From: Pseudonocardia halophobica
GTDB lineage: Bacteria > Actinomycetota > Actinomycetes > Mycobacteriales > Pseudonocardiaceae
Direction: 5' to 3'
Assembly: GCF_027922425.1 (NCBI RefSeq)
Contig: NZ_BSFQ01000012.1
Span: 1-64,000, forward strand
DNA length: 64,000 bases
Position numbers and translations under genes: made by a program. The notes under the pieces are model-generated. The model worked only from the letters and a program-made list of their open reading frames with translations. It ran no database searches and was not told where the DNA came from. Of the stretch, positions 44,257 through 53,252 are shown piece by piece; positions within the stretch are counted from its first letter, which is position 1; each line of letters begins with the position of its first letter.

Positions 44257-47200
44257 TCAGCGGCCGAGGGGGACCAGATGGCGGTCGAGTTCGTGCTCCA
44301 CGGACTCGGCGGCGGCGAGGGCGAGGACCTCGTTGGCGACGGCGTCGACGCGGACGTTGGTGAGGGCGGGACCGGCGAGCAGCGCGTCGACGATCGCGAG
44401 CAGCCGGACGCCCGAGGGACGGGGTTGGGGGCTCACCACGGGTTGCGCCCCGTCGAGTGCTGCCTTGAGCCCGGTGACCTGGTCCGACGGCGGCGGGATG
44501 AGGGGGAGCGAGGCGCTCGGTCCGTCGCCGAGCAGCAGGGGGAGCCAGGCAGGCCGGACGCGGTCGAGATCGAGCAGGGTGCCGCGGAGGTCCTCGCGGC
44601 CGGGCGTGATCCACATGCGGCCGTCGGAGTCGCGGATACTGCCGGTCGCGCGGTGGTCGACCTCCTCGGCGACGTCCTGCCAGCGGTTGTCGGGGTCCGC
44701 CGGCACCCAGGGGCCCGGCGGCCGCTCGGCGAACACCGTGCGGCGCACGCAGACCGTGTTCCCGATGTGGTCGCCGCCCGTGAGCTGCAAGGACACGATC
44801 TCCAGCGTGACGGCGACGGCCGAGCCCTTCACGGGCTCGCGGGCCGCGAAGAAGCGGGGCGGGCCGCCGTCGCGGTCGGTTCGGAGCGAGCGGTTGAGGA
44901 GGCGTTGGAGCTGACCGAGCTCCAGGTCGAGGGTGGCGAGCTGGGAGCGGAGGGCCGGGTCGGGTGTCTCGGCCTTCGCGGCGGGTGTTCCGGTTTGGGC
45001 TGGTCCGGCGGCCTGTGCGGCGGCTGCTGCGACCGCCGTACCTGCGGCAGCCTCGGGGACGGTCGGTGCTTCCGCGGCGGCACGCTCCTCGAACAGTTCG
45101 TCGTCCGACGGGGTGGTGGGCTCCGGGATCTCCTCGACGACGGTGCGCCTCGGGCGGTCGGTCGGCTCGGCCGCCGCTGCTGTCACGGTGGGTGTCGCCG
45201 GTGGCTCGTCGGCGTGGGCCGGCTGCTTCGAGTCGGTCGGGCCCCCCGCCCGTGTTTCTGCTGCTTCGGTCGGCTGGTCGGGGCTGGTGGGCGCGGTGGG
45301 CTCGGCTTCCGCGGTCGAGGGCTCGTCGGTGTCGGACGGCTGCGTGTCCGCCGCGGGCCTGTCTCGACCTGCGCTCGCCTGCGCCGCGACGGCTCCGATC
45401 CCAGCTGACACAGCTCCCGCCGAGGACGGCTGCGCCGCCGCGTGGCGCTCCGAGGCGGTTTCCTGAGCTTCGGCCGAGGCCGCGTCGGTCGAGGCGGTAG
45501 CTCCGGCGTCTCCCGAGGCCAGCGGCGCGACGCCGGCCGGCGCGGTCTGCGGCTCCCGCTGCTCGGGTCCGGGCTGGTCCTGCTGCGTCGACTCGCTCTC
45601 GGGGGCGGCGGGAGGAGCGGCCTCAGCCGTGGCCGCCGACGGCGCTTCCCGCTTCTCACCGGGTTGTTCCTCGCTGCGATCGGACGGTTGAGCCTCGCCG
45701 AGGTGGGCTGCGGTGGTGATCGCCCCGGACGCCAGTGCTTCCCCGTCGTCGACCGGCTCCCCCTCGCCACGGTCCGATGCCTGGTCGCCGCCGCGACTGG
45801 ACGGCGCGCCCCCGGGCTCGCCCGACGCCTCTGCGTTCGATCGCTCCGCCGACTCGGCCCCGCCGCGGCCGGGCGACTCGTCCCCGATCCGATCCGACGG
45901 TTCTGCTTCGCTCCCACCAGGCCGCGCGCCGCCGCGCTCCGACGCCGGCCCGACCTGCCGCTCCGCCGGCTCGGCGCCGGCGACCGACGCCCCGGCTCCG
46001 GTGCCGCCGGATGGTCCGTCCCCTCCGCGATCCGACGGCTCTGTTCCGCTCCGATCAGGTCCTGCTGTTCCGGGCGCCGGCGCGTCCCGCTGCTCCGCCG
46101 AGTCGGTCCCGCCGCGGGCGGTCGGCTCGGCTTCGCTGCGATCGGGCGTGCCGGCGTCGTCGCGGCTGGAGGGCCGGGCCTCGCTGCGAGGAGACGGTTC
46201 GGCCTCGCGTCGTGGCGACGGTTCGACCTCGCGGGGGGTGGGATCGGCCTCCTGGCGCTCGGCTGCGACCTCGCCCGCGGCGAGCACTCCGGCGGCCGTG
46301 GCGGCGCTCGAGGCGGCGGGGAGGGGGCGGGAGTCGGGCGGGAGCACCTCGGTCGGCTCGGGCTCGGCTTCCTCGCGCATGCGGGCCCAGCGGGCGTCGG
46401 CCTCCTGCTGCGTGCGGCGCCCTCGCTTCGCCTTCCCGCGACCGAGGTCCCGGCCGCGCGTCAGCCAGGACCTCTCCTTCCGAGCCTTCGGTGCCTCGGC
46501 GCCCGTCGGCCGGTCGGCGCGGTCGAGGTCGCCTCGGCCGGCAGAGCCCTCCGGCGCCCTGCCGCCGGTCGCCGCCCTGCCGGGTGCTCCGGCTTCTGCG
46601 CTGCGGGATCCGGCGCTGCCGGCCGCCCCGCCAGGTCCTGTGCGGTCGGAGTCTGCGCGGCGGGCTGATGGGCCACCTGCGGCCCCGGCATCTGCGCTGC
46701 CGGCTCCTCCGCCGCCGAGTGCCGCGCCGCCGAGTGCTGCGCCGGCGGCCGCCGCGCCGCCGGCCGCTGCCGCAGCAGCTCCTGCGTTACCGAAGCCCCC
46801 GCCGCCGGTCCCGCCGCCGCTCGTCTCGCCGCCGCTCGTCTCGCCGCCGCTCGTCTCGCCGCCGCTCGTCTCGCCGCCGCTCGTCTCACCGCCGCTCGTC
46901 TCACCGCCGCTCGTCTCACCCGCGGTCTCGGAGCCGCGATCGGCCCGGCCAGTGCCCACTCCGACGCCACGGCTCCACTCCCGACCGTCGCCCGGCGGCA
47001 CCCCCAGGTCGGTAGAGCGGACGCCCCGCTCGTCCTCCGGACCCGGGCGCAGCGGCTCGAGGTCGTCGTCCTCCCGCGCCCTGCTCCGGCGCCATCCGCG
47101 CCCGCGCCACTCCCGGAAGGCGGCGGGCCGGCCACCCCCGTCACCGGACTCGGGACGGTCGGAGGAAGCGGACCGCGGGCCGATCCCGCCCCGTCGCCAC

Positions 47201-47709
47201 AGCAACGCCACTCCGACGACGGCGAGCACGGCGAGCACCAGCGCGGGGAGCGCGAGCTGCCACCCCGTCCACCACGACGCCTGCGGGTAGGGCGCGACCG
47301 CGGGCAGGGGGAGCGGGGCGCTGCGCTCGGCGGGTGGGAGGCCGAGGCGGACCAGGCCGTTGGACGCCGCCTGGTTGCCCGCGTCGAGCCGGAGCGCGGA
47401 CTCGTAGGCGGAGCGGGCGAGGTCGGTGCGGCCCTCGATCTCGGCGGCGGAGCCGCGGGCGGCGTCGGTGTAGGCCATCGTGTAGCGGTCGCCGACCTCG
47501 GTGAGCCCGTCGTCCGCGCACGCGCCCTCGTTGCGCACCTGGGCCCGCGCGAACAGCTCCGCGGCCTGCGCGAGCTGGCCCTCGTCGACGAGCCCGCGCG
47601 CCTGGTCGCACAGCGGGGTCGGGCCCGAGGTCGCGCAGCCCGCGAGCCCGGCGAGGCCCGCTGCCGCGACCAGGGCCAGGGCCGCCCGCCGGAAGTGCAT
47701 GCGGCCCAT
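44257..47709 (-). CDS. Very large low-complexity lipoprotein with one membrane helix
   Basis: A 1150-residue protein. It begins with a lipoprotein signal (ALALVAAAGLAGLAGC, LAGC lipobox), then a TPR-like segment (LAQAAELFARAQVRNEG, DLARSAYESALRLDAG). A membrane helix follows near 160-180. Next come some 700 residues of Glu/Ala/Ser/Gly/Arg-rich disorder with seven GETSG repeats, and a folded C-terminal domain (LRSQLATLDLELGQLQRLLN onward to the end). The C-terminal 250 residues look conserved but unnamed. Both a lipid anchor and a later helix would cross the membrane, so the repetitive part is placed in the cytoplasm and the TPR outside; this is inference. ATG 47709 or 47700 could be the start. 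Confidence 0.7.
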   Translation of the reverse strand: MGRMHFRRAALALVAAAGLAGLAGCATSGPTPLCDQARGLVDEGQLAQAAELFARAQVRNEGACADDGLTEVGDRYTMAYTDAARGSAAEIEGRTDLARSAYESALRLDAGNQAASNGLVRLGLPPAERSAPLPLPAVAPYPQASWWTGWQLALPALVLAVLAVVGVALLWRRGGIGPRSASSDRPESGDGGGRPAAFREWRGRGWRRSRAREDDDLEPLRPGPEDERGVRSTDLGVPPGDGREWSRGVGVGTGRADRGSETAGETSGGETSGGETSGGETSGGETSGGETSGGETSGGGTGGGGFGNAGAAAAAAGGAAAAGAALGGAALGGGGAGSADAGAAGGPSARRADSDRTGPGGAAGSAGSRSAEAGAPGRAATGGRAPEGSAGRGDLDRADRPTGAEAPKARKERSWLTRGRDLGRGKAKRGRRTQQEADARWARMREEAEPEPTEVLPPDSRPLPAASSAATAAGVLAAGEVAAERQEADPTPREVEPSPRREAEPSPRSEARPSSRDDAGTPDRSEAEPTARGGTDSAEQRDAPAPGTAGPDRSGTEPSDRGGDGPSGGTGAGASVAGAEPAERQVGPASERGGARPGGSEAEPSDRIGDESPGRGGAESAERSNAEASGEPGGAPSSRGGDQASDRGEGEPVDDGEALASGAITTAAHLGEAQPSDRSEEQPGEKREAPSAATAEAAPPAAPESESTQQDQPGPEQREPQTAPAGVAPLASGDAGATASTDAASAEAQETASERHAAAQPSSAGAVSAGIGAVAAQASAGRDRPAADTQPSDTDEPSTAEAEPTAPTSPDQPTEAAETRAGGPTDSKQPAHADEPPATPTVTAAAAEPTDRPRRTVVEEIPEPTTPSDDELFEERAAAEAPTVPEAAAGTAVAAAAAQAAGPAQTGTPAAKAETPDPALRSQLATLDLELGQLQRLLNRSLRTDRDGGPPRFFAAREPVKGSAVAVTLEIVSLQLTGGDHIGNTVCVRRTVFAERPPGPWVPADPDNRWQDVAEEVDHRATGSIRDSDGRMWITPGREDLRGTLLDLDRVRPAWLPLLLGDGPSASLPLIPPPSDQVTGLKAALDGAQPVVSPQPRPSGVRLLAIVDALLAGPALTNVRVDAVANEVLALAAAESVEHELDRHLVPLGR
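46816..46920 (-). repeat. Seven tandem 15-bp repeats inside the large lipoprotein gene
   Basis: The unit GCCGCTCGTCTCGCC occurs seven times head to tail; the last three copies read TCACC at the end. Translated from the minus strand it gives GETSG in each copy. The array stays in frame, so copy-number change would lengthen or shorten the linker without a frameshift. Confidence 0.9.
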
Positions 47710-47870
47710 CGTGGTCGGGTCGGGACGGCCGAACAACCCGAGCGGGTGACGAGGAGATCACCGGGTGTATCCGTGCGGCCAACCGTCGTGCCCCCGGCCG
47801 ACGGACGGACGAATCGCCCGGCCCGCCATCGGGCCCGGCGCCGGGACCGCCCGTCGGGTATCACCTGTCC

Positions 47871-49286
47871 ATGCAACCGCACGCCGTCCTCGCCTCGCTC
47901 GGTCCGCGCGACCGCGACGGCTTCGCGCTGCTCTCCGCGCCCGCGGTGCCCCGCCCGGAGCGGTACGCGTTGGGGCGCAGCCTGCGTCAGGGGGTGCCGC
48001 GGTCCGCGCTCGCGGCGTGGTCGCCGAGCAACCGGCGCATCGGGGCCGTCGAGTCGGTGATCGCGACGAACGAGGGCCGGGTCTCACGGCTGGTCCCGGT
48101 GCGGATCGGGCGGATGAGCGCCAGTCCGTACGCCTTCCTGCGCGGTGCCGCCGCCCTGCACACCGCGGACTTCGCGACCTTGCCCGCCACCGGGATCCGA
48201 CCGGTGATCTGCGGCGACGCACACCTCGGCAACTTCGGCTTCTACGCCTCGCCGGAGCGCGAGCTCGTCTTCGACCTCAACGACTTCGACGAGGCCCACC
48301 CCGGCGCCTGGGAGTGGGACCTGCGCCGGCTGACGGCGAGCATCTGGGTGGCCGGCCGGGACAACTCCGCCACCGAGGAGCAGTGCCGGACGGCGGTCGC
48401 GCAGTGCGTCGACGCCTACCGCCGCCACCTCGAGCGGCTGGCCGAGGAACCCCTGCTGGCCCGCTCCTTCGAGCGGATCGGCGCCCAGGAGCTGCACGCG
48501 GGGGCGCCGCGCAAGAGCAGCCGCAAGGCGGTCAAGTCCGCCGCGCGCAAGGCCCGGCGCCGCACCAGCGACCGCGCGCTGCCCCGCTTCACGCAACGTG
48601 ACGGGGCGGAGCGCAGCCTGGTGACCGAACCGCCGCTGATCACCCGCCCGGATCCCGCCCAGTACGAGCGGATCCTCGCCGCCCTCGACGAGTACCTGCG
48701 GACCCTGCCGCCGCACTGGGCGCGCGTGGTCGGCGGGTACCGGGTGGTCGACGTGGCGCACAAGGTCGTGGGCGTCGGGTCGGTCGGGCTGCGCGCCTAC
48801 ATCGCGCTGTGCGAGGGCTCCGGCGCCGACGACGTCCTGTTCCTGCAGCTCAAGCAGGCCCGCCGGTCGGTCGTCGCCCCCTACGTGCACGGCGACGACG
48901 CCTGGCACGCCCATCAGGGCCAGCGCGTCGTCGAGTACCAGCAGGCCCTGCAGACCGTGTCCGACCCGCTCCTCGGCTGGACGACCGTCGGCGACCGGCA
49001 GTACTACGTCCGGCAGTTCCGCGACATGAAGGGCGCGATCGTCCTCGACGGGATCGACGCGGCCACCCTCGCCGACTACGCCGCCGTCTGCGGCCGGCTG
49101 CTGGCCAAGGGGCACGCCCGGACCAGCGGCGCATCGATGATCAGCGGCTACATCGGCGGTGGCGGCAAGATGCGGCAGGCCATGGGCCGCTTCGCCCGCG
49201 CCTACGCCGACCAAACCGAACGGGACTTCGACGAGCTGACCGGCGCGATCCGCCGCGGGGTCCTGCCGTGCGAGCCCGGGGTGTGA
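47871..49286 (+). CDS. DUF2252 family protein
   Basis: A 471-residue protein with the family's hallmarks: SPYAFLRGAAALHTAD, CGDAHLGNFGFYASPERELV followed by FDLNDFDEAHPGAWEWDLRR, VVDVAHKVVGVGSVGLRAY, LFLQLKQARRSVV, and GHARTSGASMISGYIGGG. The GDAHLGNFG and DLNDFDE motifs resemble the metal and catalytic loops of kinase-like (aminoglycoside-phosphotransferase-like) folds. The role is not established. It is a common actinobacterial chromosomal gene, divergent from the large lipoprotein gene. Confidence 0.9.
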   Translation: MQPHAVLASLGPRDRDGFALLSAPAVPRPERYALGRSLRQGVPRSALAAWSPSNRRIGAVESVIATNEGRVSRLVPVRIGRMSASPYAFLRGAAALHTADFATLPATGIRPVICGDAHLGNFGFYASPERELVFDLNDFDEAHPGAWEWDLRRLTASIWVAGRDNSATEEQCRTAVAQCVDAYRRHLERLAEEPLLARSFERIGAQELHAGAPRKSSRKAVKSAARKARRRTSDRALPRFTQRDGAERSLVTEPPLITRPDPAQYERILAALDEYLRTLPPHWARVVGGYRVVDVAHKVVGVGSVGLRAYIALCEGSGADDVLFLQLKQARRSVVAPYVHGDDAWHAHQGQRVVEYQQALQTVSDPLLGWTTVGDRQYYVRQFRDMKGAIVLDGIDAATLADYAAVCGRLLAKGHARTSGASMISGYIGGGGKMRQAMGRFARAYADQTERDFDELTGAIRRGVLPCEPGV

Positions 49287-49344
49287 GGCAGGTCCACCCG
49301 CCTGACATGCCCGGACCCCACGTCATGAGCTAGGTTGTGCAGCC

Positions 49345-49590
49345 GTGAGCGTGGTGCAGACGGTGCTGGTCTTCGTGCTGCCGCCCCTGGTCATCTACGC
49401 GGTCGTCGCCCTGCTGACGGTCGCCCGGAAGACCGCGAAGCGGCCGAAGTACCGCACGGGTGAGAAGTGGGACTACGAGCCCGTGCTGTGGACGGCGAAC
49501 CCCCAGGGGGCGCACCTTCCCGCGCACGTCGAGCACATCGAGCCGGCCGACGGGGTCGCGACGACCGGGGGTGCCCGTGGCCACTGGTGA
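49345..49590 (+). CDS. Small membrane protein, CtaJ-like (aa3 oxidase accessory subunit candidate)
   Basis: An 81-residue protein with one membrane helix (VLVFVLPPLVIYAVVALLTV), then RPKYRTGEKWDYEPVLWTAN and a His-containing tail. Small proteins with a helix followed by PxYRxGxxWxxxPVxW are found in actinobacteria and include the mycobacterial aa3 oxidase subunit CtaJ. The link here rests on that pattern and on the DUF5130-like neighbour. TAGGTT at 49331-49336, 8 bases before GTG 49345, suggests a leaderless transcript. Confidence 0.6.
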   Translation: MSVVQTVLVFVLPPLVIYAVVALLTVARKTAKRPKYRTGEKWDYEPVLWTANPQGAHLPAHVEHIEPADGVATTGGARGHW

Positions 49591-50077
49591 GCACGGCGGG
49601 CACGGCCACGGTGCCGTCGCCACCATCGACCCGGACAGCCTGCCGGAGGGCGCGGTCGTCACCGGCTCCGGCCGGGTGTCGGCCGCCGAGATCTTCACCG
49701 AGCCGGACACGTCCGGCCAGGTCCCCTTCACGACCCCGCAGCTGTCCCGGCTCGACGAGGCGCTGACCCTCGCCAGCCGCGAGTCCGGCCTGCTCTTCGC
49801 GATCTTCCTGGGCGACCTCGGCCCCAAGCCGGAGACGCGCGCGGCCGAGCTGCAGGCCTCGCTCGAGCGTGCCCCGGAGTCCGTGCTGGTCGCGGTGAGC
49901 CCGGGCCAGCGCGTCGTCGAGGTCATCACCGGTTCCGAGGCGAAGCTGCGGCTGCCGGACCGGGGCGCCAAGCTCGCCGTCATGAGCATGGTGGCCTCGT
50001 TCAAGGAGAGCGACCTGCTGGGCGGGCTGCTCAGCGGCCTGCGCATGCTCGCCGACCAGGCCGGTCCGCGCCGCTGA
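49571..50077 (+). CDS. DUF5130-like protein
   Basis: A 168-residue protein with a His/Gly-rich start (ATGEHGGHGHGA), then LPEGAVVTGSGRVSAAEIFT, FAIFLGDLGPKPETRAAELQ, VLVAVSPGQRVVEVITG and KLAVMSMVASFKESDLLGGL. This fits an alpha/beta domain related to TPM/DUF5130 proteins found beside the CtaJ-like gene in actinobacteria. It has no signal peptide. GTG 49571 lies inside the end of the upstream gene and is followed by GTG 49577, so the exact start is uncertain. A terminator hairpin follows at 50089-50112. Confidence 0.65.
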   Translation: MPVATGEHGGHGHGAVATIDPDSLPEGAVVTGSGRVSAAEIFTEPDTSGQVPFTTPQLSRLDEALTLASRESGLLFAIFLGDLGPKPETRAAELQASLERAPESVLVAVSPGQRVVEVITGSEAKLRLPDRGAKLAVMSMVASFKESDLLGGLLSGLRMLADQAGPRR

Positions 50078-50088
50078 CGGAAGAGTGA

Positions 50089-50112
50089 GCACGGCCCGGG
50101 AGCGGGCCGTGC
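50089..50112 (+). terminator. Hairpin after the DUF5130-like gene
   Basis: Perfect 10-bp arms GCACGGCCCG / CGGGCCGTGC with a 4-base loop, 11 bases after the stop at 50077. There is no T-run, as is usual for GC-rich actinobacteria. Confidence 0.7.
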
Positions 50113-50120
50113 CACACCGC

Positions 50121-50142
50121 CATCACGCAATCGTGCGTGATG
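50121..50142. promoter_or_regulatory. 9-bp inverted repeat upstream of the LuxR-type regulator
   Basis: CATCACGCA, 4 bases, then TGCGTGATG: a perfect dyad 150 bases before the regulator gene at 50292. It may be an operator for that gene or a second part of the terminator just before it. The arms are less GC-rich than the terminator, which favours an operator. Confidence 0.45.
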
Positions 50143-50291
50143 GGTAGGGCTCGTCAGCCATATGGTGCAATCATGTGGGCAAGGCGTACGGATTCCCCCA
50201 CGCCCCGGGTCGTAGCGCGGACCTGGTGGGCGAATCGGTGCCGTCTGAGTACCGTCCGTCGGACCCACAGCGAAAGCCACCGTCGTAGTCC

Positions 50292-50996
50292 ATGAGCGAA
50301 CCGACACGGCACGACCCCGGGCGGAAGCCCCCGGGCGTCGGCACTCCCGTCGTGGTCGTCGACGACCACGAGCTCGTCGCGACCTCGCTCGTGCTCAGCC
50401 TGCGCTCCGAGGGCATCGACGCGTCGCGCATCCGCCCGGCCGCCGAGCGCGGGATCCTCGCCGAGGCCGCCAAGCTCGAGCCCGGGCTCGTCCTGCTGGA
50501 CCTGGACCTGGGCCGGGACGCGGAGGGCAACCGGATCGACGGCGTGGAGCTGGTCGGCCCGCTGCTGGGCGCCGGCTGGCAGGTCCTCGTCCTCTCCGGC
50601 AGCGCCGACCCGGCCCGCGTCGGCTCCGCGCTCGACGCCGGCGCGCTGGCCTGGGTGCCGAAGAACGCGCCGTTCCCGACGCTGCTCGCGGCCGTGCGCG
50701 AGGCCGTCGCCGGGCGTCCGGTGATGTCCGACGACCGGCGGCGCAAGTTCATCGACCTCTACCGCCGCAGACAGGCCGAACGCCGCGACCTGTCCGAGAA
50801 GCTCGGCAGGCTCACCCAGCGGGAGCGGGAGGTGCTGGCCGAGCTGGCCCGCGGCAAACGCGCCCAGGCCGTGGCCGATCACTTCGTGGTGTCGCTGGCG
50901 ACCGTCCGCACGCAGATCCGCGCCGTGCTCACCAAGCTCGAGGTGAGCTCGCAGCTCGAGGCCGTGGCCCTCTACCGCCGGGCGACCGGGGCCTGA
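50292..50996 (+). CDS. NarL/LuxR-family response regulator
   Basis: A 234-residue regulator. The receiver domain has VVVDDHELVATSL (acidic pair near 24-25), phospho-acceptor D70 in GLVLLDLDLG, LVLSGSADPARV and the switch lysine K124 in WVPKNAPF. The C-terminal LuxR-type helix-turn-helix is LTQREREVLAELARGKRAQA, then VSLATVRTQIRAVLTKLEVS. It lies just upstream of a histidine kinase gene in the same direction, so they form a two-component pair. Its own regulon cannot be read from the window. Confidence 0.92.
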   Translation: MSEPTRHDPGRKPPGVGTPVVVVDDHELVATSLVLSLRSEGIDASRIRPAAERGILAEAAKLEPGLVLLDLDLGRDAEGNRIDGVELVGPLLGAGWQVLVLSGSADPARVGSALDAGALAWVPKNAPFPTLLAAVREAVAGRPVMSDDRRRKFIDLYRRRQAERRDLSEKLGRLTQREREVLAELARGKRAQAVADHFVVSLATVRTQIRAVLTKLEVSSQLEAVALYRRATGA

Positions 50997-51101
50997 TCCG
51001 CTGTCGCGGCCGGCCGCGGGCACGCGTGTCGGGCGAACGCCTGACCGCCGTTCGGCTGAGGTCCATCGTCCGCCGCGTACCGGGGTCCCCGCATACCTAA
51101 G

Positions 51102-52673
51102 ATGGATGAACGGCGCGCCCGGAGCGCGCCCGGGGAGGGGGTCCTCGGGGTCATGGCGACCGGTGTGACGAGCGCGGTGGGGCGGCTGCGGCGTGCGCGC
51201 TTCACCTCGCGCCTGGCCGTCGACGTGGGTGCGCTGCTCGCGCTCTGCGCCGGGGTCGTCGTGCTGGCCTCGAGCCCGCGCGTGCTCGAGTGGCTCCACG
51301 AGGAGACCGCGTCGGACATCATCACGCTGGTCGGCGCCGGTGTCGGCGCGGCCGCCGCGATCCTGGCCCTGGTGGCCTCGCGGCTGCTCAACGAGGCCCG
51401 GCTCGCCTGGCTGGCGGCCGCACTCGTCCTCTACTGCCTCGTCGTGCTGCCGTGGGGCGTCTCCGCGCCGGCGGGCACCATCTCGTCCGCGACCCAGGTC
51501 TCGCGGCTCCTCGCCCACGCCACGGCGTTGGTGCTGCTGGTCTTCGCGCTCCGGTCGCCACGGCGGATGGGCACCTGGGGCGGCTGGGTGATCATGCTCG
51601 GCGGTGCGGTCCTCGCCGTGCTCGCCCTGTTCCTGGTGCCGGACCTCGGGCCGGTGACCCGGCTGGTCGCGGGCCCGGTCAGCTCGGTGGTCGTCGTCGC
51701 GGGCTGGGGCGGCGCCGCGGTGCTCGCGGTGATCGACGCGGCGCGCCGGCAGAGCACCACCCGGCTGCGGGTCGGGCTCGGCCTCGTGGTCCTGGCCGGC
51801 GCGCAGCTCTACCGGCTGACCACCCCCATGGGGCCGCCCGTGCCGGACCTCGTGTTCCCGGCGCTGCGGCTCGTCGCGATGGCCGTGCTGCTGCTCGGCC
51901 TGCTCCAGCTCGTCCAGCGGGGCCTGCGCTCGCTGCAGGAGGAGAACTTCGAGCAGCAGGAGGAGCTCGCCGTCGCCGCGCTGCACATGGAGCGCGCCGC
52001 CGCGCACACGGCCGAGCGCAACCACGAGCTGCGCAACGGCCTGGCGGGGCTCGCCGGCATCACCCACCTGCTCTCCGCCGAGGGCGAGGGACCCGACCAC
52101 GAGCGGCTGCGCAGTGCCGTCCTCGCCGAGCTCGGCCGCCTGCACACCATCCTCGAACGCTCGGCGGACCCGCTGGAGCTCGAGGAGGACCTCGCCGAGG
52201 TCGACGCCCCGGGCTCCTACGAGGTCGAGCCGATGCTCGCGGGCCTGGTGGCGCTGCAGCGGGCGCGGGGCCGGGACGTGTGCCTCGAGGTGGCCGACGG
52301 GCTCGCCGCGACCGGGGACCCCGCGGTGGCGGCCCAGATCGTCACGAACCTGTTGGCCAACTGTGAACGCCACGCCCCGGGAACCCCCGTCACGGTGACG
52401 GCGTTTTCCGAACATGACGACGTGGTAATCGAGGTCAGGGACCACGGACCGGGCCTCCCCCCGGGGAAGGAGCGCGAGGTTCTCGGACGGGGTGTGCACG
52501 ACGCCCGCGCCGGCGGTTCCGGACTGGGGCTCCACATCAGCAGGGAGCTCGTGGAGGGCCAGGGAGGGTCCCTGACCCTGCGGACGGTGGACGGTCCGCG
52601 CGGCTGTGCCGCGACGGTCACTCTTCCGGCCGTCGACGCGAATCGACCGGCCACCGACACCGTCGCGCGGTAA
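51102..52673 (+). CDS. Membrane sensor histidine kinase
   Basis: A 523-residue kinase with about seven membrane helices in the first 260 residues and no recognised extracellular domain. The H-box is RNHELRNGLAGLAGI, with the phospho-accepting H308. The N-box is TNLLANCERHAPGTP, G1 DHGPGLPPG and G2 GSGLGLHISRELVEG; all ATP-binding motifs are intact. The 7TM plus HELRN arrangement is common in actinobacteria. It is the partner of the LuxR-type regulator just before it. ATG 51102 lacks a ribosome site and may be leaderless; ATG 51153 follows a GGAGG-rich stretch and is an alternative. Confidence 0.88.
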   Translation: MDERRARSAPGEGVLGVMATGVTSAVGRLRRARFTSRLAVDVGALLALCAGVVVLASSPRVLEWLHEETASDIITLVGAGVGAAAAILALVASRLLNEARLAWLAAALVLYCLVVLPWGVSAPAGTISSATQVSRLLAHATALVLLVFALRSPRRMGTWGGWVIMLGGAVLAVLALFLVPDLGPVTRLVAGPVSSVVVVAGWGGAAVLAVIDAARRQSTTRLRVGLGLVVLAGAQLYRLTTPMGPPVPDLVFPALRLVAMAVLLLGLLQLVQRGLRSLQEENFEQQEELAVAALHMERAAAHTAERNHELRNGLAGLAGITHLLSAEGEGPDHERLRSAVLAELGRLHTILERSADPLELEEDLAEVDAPGSYEVEPMLAGLVALQRARGRDVCLEVADGLAATGDPAVAAQIVTNLLANCERHAPGTPVTVTAFSEHDDVVIEVRDHGPGLPPGKEREVLGRGVHDARAGGSGLGLHISRELVEGQGGSLTLRTVDGPRGCAATVTLPAVDANRPATDTVAR

Positions 52674-52795
52674 GGCAACTGCGGACACCGTCGGGCGTCT
52701 CACCTCACCTGGTGATTCCCCGCAGGGGTCGATCGGTTGCATACTGTGGCGCATCCGGCCCCCCGAGGCCGGTCGGAAGAAAGGTGGGATCCCGA

Positions 52796-53182
52796 ATGGG
52801 TGAGTCGGACAACGCCCGTCCGCGCAACCGGACCACGGCGCGTCGTGGTGTGCAGGGATCCTCCTCGTCGGTGCTGACCCCGCCCACGGGGCTGCCGGCG
52901 GTGGACGATCTCGCGGCGCCGGACGTCGCGGTGCCCGCCCAGCGGACCGGCCCCGAGTACGGGACCGAGGCCGGCGCCCCGACCGCACCGCCGGTCGCGC
53001 CGCCGCCGCAGGCCCCGGCCCCGGCGGGGGTGTGCGTGTGCGGGCACGAGGCCGAGGCGCACGAGCACTACCGGCCCGGCGACGACTGCGGTGCCTGCGG
53101 TGCCGCCGCCTGCGGTCACTACACGCCGGCGGACGGCAGCGGGAAGAAGAAGGGGCTGCTGGGTCGCCTGCTGGGCCGCTGA
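52796..53182 (+). CDS. Small cysteine/histidine-rich protein of unknown function
   Basis: A 128-residue protein with a basic N-terminus, a Pro/Ala-rich linker, and a compact cluster VCVCGHEAEAHEHYRPGDDC followed by GACGAAACGHY. The cluster has six cysteines and several histidines, enough for one or two zinc sites. It ends with a short basic amphipathic tail GKKKGLLGRLLGR. It looks like a zinc-binding cytoplasmic protein whose tail could touch the membrane. ATG 52796 has AAAGGTGG about 7 bases upstream; TACTGT at 52742-52747 may be its -10 box. A terminator follows at 53209-53240. Confidence 0.65.
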   Translation: MGESDNARPRNRTTARRGVQGSSSSVLTPPTGLPAVDDLAAPDVAVPAQRTGPEYGTEAGAPTAPPVAPPPQAPAPAGVCVCGHEAEAHEHYRPGDDCGACGAAACGHYTPADGSGKKKGLLGRLLGR

Positions 53183-53208
53183 CCCGGCACCCGACAGCAC
53201 GGACCACC

Positions 53209-53240
53209 GAGGGCTCCGCCGGACGTCCGGCGGGGCCCTC
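53209..53240. terminator. Bidirectional terminator between convergent genes
   Basis: GAGGGC-t-CCGCCGGAC directly followed by GTCCGGCGG-g-GCCCTC makes a 16-bp stem with one internal mismatch. It lies between the stop at 53182 (plus) and the stop at 53253 (minus) and can serve both genes. Confidence 0.8.
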
Positions 53241-53252
53241 GTCGTGTCCGGA

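Noticed and set aside
46816..46920. The 15-bp tandem array as an intergenic regulatory repeat
   Set aside because: It lies in frame inside a coding gene and encodes GETSG units.
45713..47290. Plus-strand Pro/Ser/Arg-rich frames opposite the large lipoprotein gene
   Set aside because: Only the minus strand has a lipoprotein signal, a membrane helix and a folded C-terminal domain. The plus frames mirror its low-complexity repeats.
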